10,318 bases of DNA from JACQFK01 sp035644495 (GTDB lineage: Bacteria; Planctomycetota; MHYJ01; JACPRB01): NCBI GenBank assembly GCA_035644495.1, contig DASQOM010000283.1:1-10318 (forward strand), given 5' to 3'. Shown here one piece after another: positions 4,859 to 10,318 of this stretch. How positions within the stretch are numbered: the stretch's first letter is position 1; each line of letters opens with the position of its first letter. The notes under the pieces were generated by a model that worked only from the letters and a program-made list of their open reading frames with translations, was not told where the DNA came from and searched no databases. The translations under genes were made by a program, and so were the position numbers.

Positions 4859-7175
4859 ACCGCTTGAGGAGCGCTTCGAAGGGCGGACGCGAGCGCAGCT
4901 CGCCCAGCTCGCCGTCCTCGCGGACGACCTTGGGCGGCTGGCCGAGCTTGAGCGCCTGCTCGACGTGCCACAGCGCCTTGTCCTGGCGGCTGCGGTGCAG
5001 CCGCGCCATCCGCATATGGTTGTTCCGCAGCAGCTCCCGCTTCTCGTCCTCGGGCAGCTCCTCGCCGGTGATCAGCTCCGACGTCGCCAGCGCCGCGATG
5101 CGCCGGCCCAGGTGCAGCTGCAGGTCCGCCGTCGCCGCGAGGAGACGGCTCCTCGACCCCGCCGCGCCCGCGAAGGCCGCCAGCCGCTCGTGGTCCACCG
5201 TGATCAGGTCCATCCGGTCGTTGAGGCGCCGCGAGAGCCGGCCCAGATCCTCCTCCGCGGGCTCCCACTTGCCGTCGAGGCACAAGAGCGCCGCGCGAAG
5301 CATCAGCCCGGCGGGATAATGGTCGTGGCGCAGCCGCTCGTCGAGCGCCTCCCGCATCTCCGCCAGGTCCATCTTCCCCTCGGGCGACGACTCCAGGCGC
5401 TCGTGCTCCGGATCATTCAGCACCTCGAGCCAGCGCAGGTAGACGCGCAGGATCGACGAGTCCCAGGTCTTCGGGTCCATGCGCACGGCCTCGTCGACCT
5501 CGTCCGCGGCCATGTCGATGCGACCCGCCTTGAGGTAGAGGATCGCGCTGGTGAGGAAGGTCTCGGCGGAGCTCGGGGCCGTGCGGGAGAGCAGGTTGAC
5601 GAGGTCGCGCGCGGCGGGGCCGTCGCCGGACAGCTGCGCGGCGATCGCGCGGAGCGGCAGCAGGTAGAGCTCGCTGGAGCGGTCGAGGTCGCGCCGCAGC
5701 TCGCCGAGCGTCCGCTTCATCGTCTCGTCGTCGGGGTTCTGGAGGATGTCGATGAGGTCGATATGGGCGCGCACGAGAAGCGCGTGGGCGGGCAGCGCGT
5801 CGTTGTTCGCGGCGGCGCGCAATTTCTGCCGGGCGGCGTCCTGCTTCCCCTCGAGGTGACGGCCGAGGGCGCCCATGAGGAAGGCCTCGGGGCCCTTCAT
5901 GTCGCGCGGCTGGGCGATGGAGACGCGGAAGAGCGCGGGTGAGACGAAGCGCTGCAGCGCGCGGGCGGAGGCGAGCTCCATGATGGCCTTGTCGTAGCCG
6001 CGCAGGTCCTCGAGCGCGCGCGTATACTGCCCGCGCTTCAGGAAGTGCTCGGCGATCTGGCGCCGCAGCTGCGGGTCCTCGCGGAACTTCGCGAACTCCG
6101 CGCTGCTGACCTCGTTCTTCCGCGAAAGCAGCGTGCGCAGCTCGGCGGCGGGATCGGCCTTCGCGGCCGCCGGCTTCGGCGCGTCGGGCGGCGCCGGGGG
6201 CGGCGCCTTGGGCCAGATCGCCCAGGTAAGGACCAGGATGAAGCACGCAGCCAGGCCGGCGGCGACCGCCCAGACGGCGCGGCGCGGGACCCGGTAGAAC
6301 GCCCCGGCGGCAACGATCTTTGTTTCGCGCCGCCCCTCGGAGGTCAGCGGCCCGTCGGGCGCCGCGCTGCCGGAAAGGCACGACTTGATGGCCTCGGCCA
6401 GCTCGGCGGCGGACTGGAAGCGGCGGTCGCGGTCCTTGGCCATCGCGCGGGCGACCAGGGCGTCGACGCGGTCGGAGACGCCCGGCGGCGCGGGGTCCTC
6501 GTCCTCGATCTTCCGCAGGATGGCGAGAACGGTCCCCCCCTCGAAGGGCGGGCGCCCGGCCAGCATCTCGTAGAGCACCGCGCCCAGCGAGTAGAGGTCC
6601 GTGCGGTGGTCCAGCTCCTCGGGCGCGCCGAAGGCCTGCTCGGGGGACATGTAGTAGGGCGTTCCGAGCATCGAGCCCGACGCGGTCAGCCCCTTCCCGT
6701 CCAGCGAGCGCGCGAGGCCGAAGTCGAGGACGCGGACGCGGCCGTGCGTGTCGACGATCAGGTTCGCGGGCTTGATGTCGCGGTGGATGACTTTGCGGTC
6801 GTGCGCGAACTGCAGCGCGCGGGCGACCGTATAGGCGATGCGGAGGCTCTTGTCGGGATCGAGCCGCTTCTCCTCCAGCAGCTGCTTGAGGGAGCGGCCC
6901 TCGACGTACTCCATGACGATGTAATGGAGCTTGCCTTCCGCGCCGATGTCGTAGATCGGGACGATGTTGGGATGGGAGAGCATCGCCGCCATGCGGGCTT
7001 CGCGATGGAAGCGCTGGAGGAACTCCTCGGACGCCTGCTCTCCGGAGAGCAGCGTCTTGATCGCCACGTGCCGGTGCAGGTCGGGCTGGTAGGCCTTGAA
7101 GACCTCGCCCATGCCTCCCCGGCCGACGGCGCCGAGGACCTGATACTTCCCGACGGTCTTCGGTATCGACCCCAT
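4848..7175 (-). CDS. Transmembrane Ser/Thr protein kinase with TPR-like C-terminal domain
   Basis: This 775-residue membrane kinase has a complete PknB-type catalytic domain at residues 11-267: glycine loop GRGGMG (18-23), K40, E59, catalytic loop HRDIKPAN (131-138, D133), DFG (151-153), activation segment with Ser/Thr, then SPEQ (177-180) and D193. All key residues are present, so it should be active. A basic juxtamembrane stretch precedes one membrane helix (about 300-320) and a Pro/Ala-rich linker (324-342). The remaining roughly 430 residues are helical and presumably outside the cytoplasm, with a TPR-like unit at about 533-568. The end (EDGELGELRSRPPFEALL) resembles the C-terminal cap common in planctomycete TPR kinases. 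A TATAAT nine bases before the ATG and the lack of a clear ribosome site suggest a nearly leaderless mRNA. The gene overlaps the ECF sigma gene downstream, suggesting one signalling operon. The sensed signal is unknown. Confidence 0.94.
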   Translation of the reverse strand: MGSIPKTVGKYQVLGAVGRGGMGEVFKAYQPDLHRHVAIKTLLSGEQASEEFLQRFHREARMAAMLSHPNIVPIYDIGAEGKLHYIVMEYVEGRSLKQLLEEKRLDPDKSLRIAYTVARALQFAHDRKVIHRDIKPANLIVDTHGRVRVLDFGLARSLDGKGLTASGSMLGTPYYMSPEQAFGAPEELDHRTDLYSLGAVLYEMLAGRPPFEGGTVLAILRKIEDEDPAPPGVSDRVDALVARAMAKDRDRRFQSAAELAEAIKSCLSGSAAPDGPLTSEGRRETKIVAAGAFYRVPRRAVWAVAAGLAACFILVLTWAIWPKAPPPAPPDAPKPAAAKADPAAELRTLLSRKNEVSSAEFAKFREDPQLRRQIAEHFLKRGQYTRALEDLRGYDKAIMELASARALQRFVSPALFRVSIAQPRDMKGPEAFLMGALGRHLEGKQDAARQKLRAAANNDALPAHALLVRAHIDLIDILQNPDDETMKRTLGELRRDLDRSSELYLLPLRAIAAQLSGDGPAARDLVNLLSRTAPSSAETFLTSAILYLKAGRIDMAADEVDEAVRMDPKTWDSSILRVYLRWLEVLNDPEHERLESSPEGKMDLAEMREALDERLRHDHYPAGLMLRAALLCLDGKWEPAEEDLGRLSRRLNDRMDLITVDHERLAAFAGAAGSRSRLLAATADLQLHLGRRIAALATSELITGEELPEDEKRELLRNNHMRMARLHRSRQDKALWHVEQALKLGQPPKVVREDGELGELRSRPPFEALLKRYEN

Positions 7176-7184
7176 CGTCGCCCC

Positions 7185-7190
7185 ATTATA
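7185..7190 (-). promoter_or_regulatory. -10 element of the kinase-sigma operon
   Basis: On the minus strand this is a perfect TATAAT with nine bases to the kinase ATG at 7175. Transcription would start near 7178, leaving only about three untranslated bases. No recognisable TTGACA-like -35 lies at normal spacing; that position is occupied by the mirror-image TATAAT of the divergent gene. Confidence 0.6.
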
Positions 7191-7207
7191 GCGGTTCGGT
7201 CGTCGAC

Positions 7208-7213
7208 TATAAT
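7208..7213 (+). promoter_or_regulatory. -10 element of the AsmA-like gene
   Basis: This perfect TATAAT has only six bases between it and the ATG at 7220, so the predicted transcription start is the A of the start codon: a leaderless mRNA. There is no ribosome site. It forms an exact 7-bp dyad (ATTATAG/CTATAAT) with the kinase -10 seventeen bases away, so the two promoters overlap back to back. Confidence 0.6.
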
Positions 7214-7219
7214 AGAACC

Positions 7220-8542
7220 ATGGCGAAAGCGAAGGGATTCGAGCGCGCCGAATTTACCGAGGCGCGCCGCCGGGACAACCGCACCCGCTGGATCACCTTC
7301 GTCTTCGCCCTGCTCTTCCTAGCCGTCACCTACTGGATCGCGCGCGACATCCTTTACCACCGCCTCGTCCACGGCTACGCCCAGCGCCTGTACAACACGC
7401 TGGGCAGCGCGTCCGTCGAGACGATCGGATCGGTGTCCGTCGACGGCCAGGGCGACGTCACCCTGCACGACGCCGAGGCCTACACGCACCACAAGGGCAA
7501 TCGGCGGCTCTTCTTCCGCACCTCGCGGCTGCGGTTGTCGCTCGACGGGATCCCGCTGCGGGACGAGAAGCTGCGCGTGATGCGGGTCGATCTCTTCCAG
7601 CCCGAGATCTTCGTCCGTCGCGAGTCGGGCGGAGAGTGGAACGTGGAGTGGGCCTTTCTCCAGGCGCCGCGCGGGCCGCAGGAGCAGCCGCTCGAGGAGC
7701 CCAAGGACGATCCCTGGAAGGACTATCTCCGTCCCGACGAGGGATATCCCCGCAACGGCGTCCACATCCACGACGGCATCATCAACGTCACCTTCGTGGG
7801 CACGACGGGCAAGGAGGTGACCTGGCGGATCACGGCGGTGGAGGCGTCCCTCACGCGCGTGGATGGCCGCCTGCTGGTGCATCCCCTGCGCGGCGACTTC
7901 TACGGCGGGCGGTTGACGGCGGACATCGAGGTGCCGAAGATGAGCCCGTTCACGGTGCGGCAGATGACGGTGGACGTGCACGACGCCGACGTGACGAAGA
8001 TGTCGGAGGGCGCGCCCTTCCCCCGCCCACCGACGGGCCGCTTCGACGGCGTGCTCGCGCTGACCTTCGACGAGAAGAAGTCCGGCAAGCTCCCGATCGC
8101 CTCGGGCCACTGCGAGGTGACGGAGGGCGACCTCTGGGACGTGCCGGCCTTCTCCGCGATCATCCACCTGCTCACGCTGACGAGCGTGTCGGACCGGAAG
8201 ATCGACTCCGCGGTCCTGGAGTTTACCGTCGAGGAGGGGCAGATCCGCGTCGACAAGATGTACTTCATGGGATACCCGGTGAGCCTCTTCGGCGACGGCG
8301 TCTGCGGGCTTACGGGCGACTGGATGGAGATCGTGTTCGTGCCGAGGCTTGGCAAGAGCGACTGGAATAGTATAATCCCGGTCATCGGAGCCCCGATCGA
8401 TCTCCTGTCGAACATCTTCAAAGGGGCGTTGATGCCGGTGGTGCTGAAGGGCTCGTTCGACCATCCCGAGTTCGCGGTGGAGCCGTTCCATTTTCTCAAG
8501 CCTTCCGTGAAGCAGATGATCGAGGAGAAATCGCCGCGGTGA
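7220..8542 (+). CDS. AsmA-like membrane-anchored protein
   Basis: This 440-residue protein has one N-terminal membrane helix (about 24-41) after a basic cytoplasmic tail, then a large beta-rich extracytoplasmic part. Two regions suggest the AsmA/YhdP superfamily of envelope proteins linked to phospholipid transport and outer-membrane homeostasis. Residues 100-145 alternate strand-like segments and end in the family-like phrase GGEWNVEW. Residues about 290-375 (GHCEVTEGDLWDVPAFSAIIHLL, then VLEFTVEEGQIRVDKMYFMG and GDGVCGLTGDWMEI) resemble the AsmA C-terminal repeat. At 440 residues it is short for the family (AsmA is about 600). The gene is divergent from the kinase operon and overlaps the next gene by four bases (GTGA). 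Codons 384-386 include rare AGT and ATA where a perfect TATAAT lies. The superfamily is likely; a lipid-transport role is inference. Confidence 0.75.
   Translation: MAKAKGFERAEFTEARRRDNRTRWITFVFALLFLAVTYWIARDILYHRLVHGYAQRLYNTLGSASVETIGSVSVDGQGDVTLHDAEAYTHHKGNRRLFFRTSRLRLSLDGIPLRDEKLRVMRVDLFQPEIFVRRESGGEWNVEWAFLQAPRGPQEQPLEEPKDDPWKDYLRPDEGYPRNGVHIHDGIINVTFVGTTGKEVTWRITAVEASLTRVDGRLLVHPLRGDFYGGRLTADIEVPKMSPFTVRQMTVDVHDADVTKMSEGAPFPRPPTGRFDGVLALTFDEKKSGKLPIASGHCEVTEGDLWDVPAFSAIIHLLTLTSVSDRKIDSAVLEFTVEEGQIRVDKMYFMGYPVSLFGDGVCGLTGDWMEIVFVPRLGKSDWNSIIPVIGAPIDLLSNIFKGALMPVVLKGSFDHPEFAVEPFHFLKPSVKQMIEEKSPR
8349..8376 (+). promoter_or_regulatory. Candidate internal promoter inside the AsmA-like gene
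   Basis: TTGGCA (8349-8354, five of six to the -35 consensus) is followed after 16 bases by a perfect TATAAT (8371-8376). The site reads through codons AGT ATA ATC (Ser384, Ile385, Ile386). AGT and ATA are rare in this GC-rich sequence, which suggests the bases are kept for more than coding. Transcription would start near 8383, about 155 bases before the GTG of the zinc-ribbon gene. Confidence 0.5.
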
Positions 8543-9288
8543 GCCGCCCCGCCGACAAGATGGAGATCTCGCCCCAGGCGAGGAAGCTGATCGAGCAGCA
8601 CTCGCGCGCGATCGAGTCGCAGACCGACGAGACGCTGAAGAAGCTGAGCTCGGCGGCGGGCGTGCTCGCCGCCTCGTGCTCCGTCCTCAACCTGCGGTCG
8701 CGCTACGTCGGGGCCGCCGGCGAGCACTTCAGCGTCCAGGAATACGAGGGCATCCAGGTCGTGGACGCGCTGGACGAGCGGCTGCTGCGCGCGCTCCGGG
8801 CGGTGCTCTCGGGATACGCGGAGCGCGCGCGCAAAAAACCCGACCCGAAGGCGCTGGAGCTGCTCGCCGTGAAGCTCACGCCGGGCGCGAAGGAGCTGCC
8901 GCAGTACCCGGTCGGCTACGTCGTCCACTTCATGCTCTTCACGTCGATCCAGGCCTTCGACGCGCTCGCCGAGGAGGGGCACGGGTTCGAGGTGCCCGCG
9001 CTCGAGATCGCGATGGTGCACCACCTGCTCGGGATTCTGGACCGCTACGTGACGACGCGCGAGAAGCCGGTGACGAGGCACTTCAGCGACGTCGCGCGGG
9101 AGTACAGCGTCGTCATGCGCCTCAAGTGCAGCTGCGGCGCCGAGAAGTTCGACGTGAAGCTCCAGGCGCTCTGCCAGAGCTCCGCGGGCGAGCCTTACGA
9201 TCGCCTCGACCTCCAGTGCAAGGAATGCGGCACGAAACGCTCGATCACCTTCGACCTCCCGCACTTCAAGGACATGTACCAGATCTGA
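8539..9288 (+). CDS. Unknown protein with C-terminal zinc ribbon
   Basis: I do not recognise this 249-residue protein. It has no signal peptide or membrane helix and should be cytoplasmic. Residues 10-110 are mostly helical and charged; 125-185 are helical with several aromatic residues and histidines (H130, H161, H162, H181). The C-terminus carries CSCG (C197, C199) and CKEC (C227, C230), a CxC...CxxC arrangement typical of a small zinc ribbon. C212 lies between them. The chosen start is GTG, which overlaps the AsmA-like stop (GTGA) and has GAGGAG about eleven bases upstream; an ATG at 8560 lacks a ribosome site. Coupling to the AsmA-like gene suggests a shared function, though a candidate internal promoter could also drive it alone. 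Zinc binding is inferred from cysteine spacing only. Confidence 0.8.
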   Translation: MSRPADKMEISPQARKLIEQHSRAIESQTDETLKKLSSAAGVLAASCSVLNLRSRYVGAAGEHFSVQEYEGIQVVDALDERLLRALRAVLSGYAERARKKPDPKALELLAVKLTPGAKELPQYPVGYVVHFMLFTSIQAFDALAEEGHGFEVPALEIAMVHHLLGILDRYVTTREKPVTRHFSDVAREYSVVMRLKCSCGAEKFDVKLQALCQSSAGEPYDRLDLQCKECGTKRSITFDLPHFKDMYQI

Positions 9289-9296
9289 GTCCGGAC

Positions 9297-9320
9297 GGCG
9301 TTCTTTACTCCGCGAACGCC
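9297..9320. repeat. Inverted repeat between the zinc-ribbon gene and the CxxCH gene
   Basis: GGCGTTC (9297-9303) and GAACGCC (9314-9320) are exact reverse complements around a ten-base loop. It begins eight bases after the zinc-ribbon stop, and no T-tract follows. The -35 candidate of the next gene sits in the loop. It could be a terminator-like hairpin of the upstream operon or an operator of the downstream promoter. Confidence 0.5.
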
Positions 9321-9332
9321 CTGTGATACGAT
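9304..9332 (+). promoter_or_regulatory. Possible promoter of the CxxCH gene
   Basis: TTTACT (9304-9309, four of six) and TACGAT (9327-9332, four of six) are 17 bases apart. Predicted transcription starts at 9339-9340, on the ATG. There is no ribosome site, so the mRNA may be leaderless. Each hexamer alone is weak; the spacing supports the call. Confidence 0.42.
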
Positions 9333-9339
9333 CCGCCGC

Positions 9340-9756
9340 ATGAACAGGGTTCTGTGCGGGATCGTCTTCCTCGCGCTCATTTCCGAGCCCGCCACCCCGC
9401 AGGACAAGAAAGACCGCGGCAGGACCCCCGAGCTCACCAAGAAGTACGTCGCCTTCATGGAGGCGAACAACAAGGAGATGAAGGGGATCCAGGAAGACAT
9501 CGAGAAGGAGAAGCCCGAGGCCGACATCAAAAAGCGCCTCGAGCGGATCCGCGAGAACGCGGCCAAGGCGCGCGAGCTGAAGTACCGCAAGGACGAAGAC
9601 GAAGCGGAGAAGCTCGAGGGGCAGTTCGACGTCTTCGAGCTCAAGATCAAACTCGACTTCGAGGGGGTCGCCTGGGAGAACAAGGAGCGCCGGCTCTTCC
9701 TCCTCGAGCGGCTGCAGGCGAAGTGCGACGTCTGCCACGAGCTCCTGCGGGACTGA
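9340..9756 (+). CDS. Small exported helical protein with C-terminal CxxCH haem motif
   Basis: This 138-residue protein begins with a likely signal peptide (MNRVLCGIVFLALISEPATPQ, cleavage around residues 16-21). The mature part is almost entirely charged helix. Near the end is CDVCH (C129, C132, H133), the covalent haem-attachment motif of c-type cytochromes. A single CxxCH close to the C-terminus of a roughly 115-residue helical protein is the layout of class II cytochromes (c'/c556), whose sixth ligand, when present, is an N-terminal Met; M40 and M47 are candidates. Against this, the helices are unusually rich in Lys/Glu and no close family is recognised, so a coiled-coil protein with a chance CxxCH is possible. 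C6 in the signal region could suggest a lipoprotein, but no proper lipobox is seen. It lies six bases upstream of polX and is probably co-transcribed with it. Confidence 0.72.
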   Translation: MNRVLCGIVFLALISEPATPQDKKDRGRTPELTKKYVAFMEANNKEMKGIQEDIEKEKPEADIKKRLERIRENAAKARELKYRKDEDEAEKLEGQFDVFELKIKLDFEGVAWENKERRLFLLERLQAKCDVCHELLRD

Positions 9757-9762
9757 ACCCCC

Positions 9763-10318
9763 ATGGACACCAGGCAGGTCGCCGAGCTTCTCGAGAAGAT
9801 CGCGCACCTCCTCGAGCTGCAGGAAGAAAACCCCTTCAAGATCCGCGCCTACCAGAACGGGGCCCGGGCCCTCGAGGGCCTCACCACCGACCTCCGCGAC
9901 CTCATCGAGCAGAAGAAGCTGGGCGAAGTCCCCGGCATCGGCAAGGCGCTCGAGGAGAAGATCACGCAGCTGGTGACGACGGGGAAGATGGACTACTACG
10001 AGGAGCTCCGCAAGGAGGTTCCGCCCGGCGTGCTGGAGCTGCTGTCGATTCCGTCCTTCGGACCGAAGAAGGCCCGCACGGTGTGGAAGGAGCTCGGGGT
10101 GACGTCGGTCGAGGAGCTCCGGAAGGCCGCCGAGGACAACCGCCTCTCGGGGCTGAAGGGGTTCGGCGAGAAGACTCAGAAGAAGATCCTCGAAGGCATC
10201 GCCTACCTGCAGAAGAACGCCGGACAGTATCTCCTGAGCGACGCCATGCCGGTGGCGCGCCGACTGGTCGAGCACCTGAAGGCCTGCAAGACTGTTCGGC
10301 GGGTAAGCATTGCGGGCA
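9763..10318 (+). CDS. polX: Family X DNA polymerase, 3' end missing
   Basis: The first 185 codons of a bacterial PolX, a repair polymerase that fills short gaps. Visible are the N-terminal 8-kDa-type helical domain (residues 1-85), starting DTRQVAELLEKIAHLLELQ with NPFKIRAYQNGARAL, a first helix-hairpin-helix VPGIGKALEEKI (56-67), a second IPSFGPKKARTVWKELG (96-112) and a third-like LKGFGEKTQKKI (131-142). The palm with the catalytic aspartates and the C-terminal PHP phosphoesterase domain, normal in the roughly 570-residue bacterial enzymes, lie beyond the right edge. The ATG at 9763 gives the standard family N-terminus. It follows the previous stop by six bases without a ribosome site, suggesting coupling. 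Confidence 0.92.
   Translation, partial: MDTRQVAELLEKIAHLLELQEENPFKIRAYQNGARALEGLTTDLRDLIEQKKLGEVPGIGKALEEKITQLVTTGKMDYYEELRKEVPPGVLELLSIPSFGPKKARTVWKELGVTSVEELRKAAEDNRLSGLKGFGEKTQKKILEGIAYLQKNAGQYLLSDAMPVARRLVEHLKACKTVRRVSIAG

Noticed and set aside
4704..5942. Open frame of 412 codons on the plus strand
   Set aside because: Antisense to the kinase and sigma genes; Arg/Gln/Val repeats typical of shadow translation.
6045..7322. Open frame of 425 codons on the plus strand
   Set aside because: Antisense to the catalytic part of the kinase, which has every conserved kinase residue in its own frame.
7319..8491. Open frame of 390 codons on the minus strand
   Set aside because: Antisense shadow of the AsmA-like gene; Arg/His-rich with no recognisable domain.
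7900..10275. Open frame of 791 codons on the minus strand
   Set aside because: It lies antisense to four well-supported genes, including polX and the AsmA-like gene. Long antisense open frames are expected in GC-rich coding DNA; the translation shows no domain.
1..10318. tRNA, rRNA, CRISPR array or insertion sequence
   Set aside because: I saw no cloverleaf-like tRNA sequence, rRNA segment, spaced repeat array, transposase or terminal inverted repeats in the window.

Overview
The window looks like a bacterial chromosome segment with high GC content. A hand count of sampled 60-base lines gave 63-65% in the left part and 70-78% further right. A transmembrane Ser/Thr protein kinase with a TPR-like C-terminus, directly followed by an ECF sigma factor, together with an AsmA-like protein and a family X DNA polymerase, fits Planctomycetota best. 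Myxococcota or Acidobacteriota cannot be excluded from sequence reading alone.

Layout. (1) Positions 2-3006, plus strand: the end of a conjugation (F-type type IV secretion) gene cluster. It holds a TraC/VirB4-family ATPase cut by the left window edge and, overlapping it by four bases, a membrane protein resembling the N-terminal part of TraG. (2) Positions 3020-4334: an iron superoxide dismutase (minus strand) divergent from a SufR-like winged-helix regulator with a cysteine-rich C-terminus. The 115 bp between them carry a good sodB promoter overlapped by a dyad and by 9-bp-spaced direct repeats. (3) Positions 4331-7175, minus strand: a kinase-ECF sigma operon with an 11-base overlap. (4) Positions 7220-9288, plus strand, divergent from the kinase: an AsmA-like membrane-anchored protein coupled (GTGA overlap) to an unknown protein with a C-terminal zinc ribbon. 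(5) Positions 9340-10318, plus strand: a small exported helical protein ending in a CxxCH haem-binding motif, then the start of polX, cut by the right edge.

How the parts may work together. The SOD and the Cys-containing regulator form a plausible oxidative-stress switch. The kinase and sigma factor form a plausible envelope-to-transcription signalling pair, with the kinase sensing through its extracytoplasmic TPR domain. The AsmA-like protein probably serves envelope lipid homeostasis. The conjugation genes look like the edge of an integrated element, since base composition changes where they meet the SOD gene.

The least ordinary signals are regulatory. Four genes lack a Shine-Dalgarno sequence and have a -10-like hexamer 6-9 bases before the start codon, which suggests leaderless mRNAs. 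The kinase/AsmA divergent promoters form a mirror-image TATAAT pair. A near-consensus promoter sits inside the AsmA-like gene at a run of rare codons. I do not see clear evidence of a wholly new enzyme or defence system.
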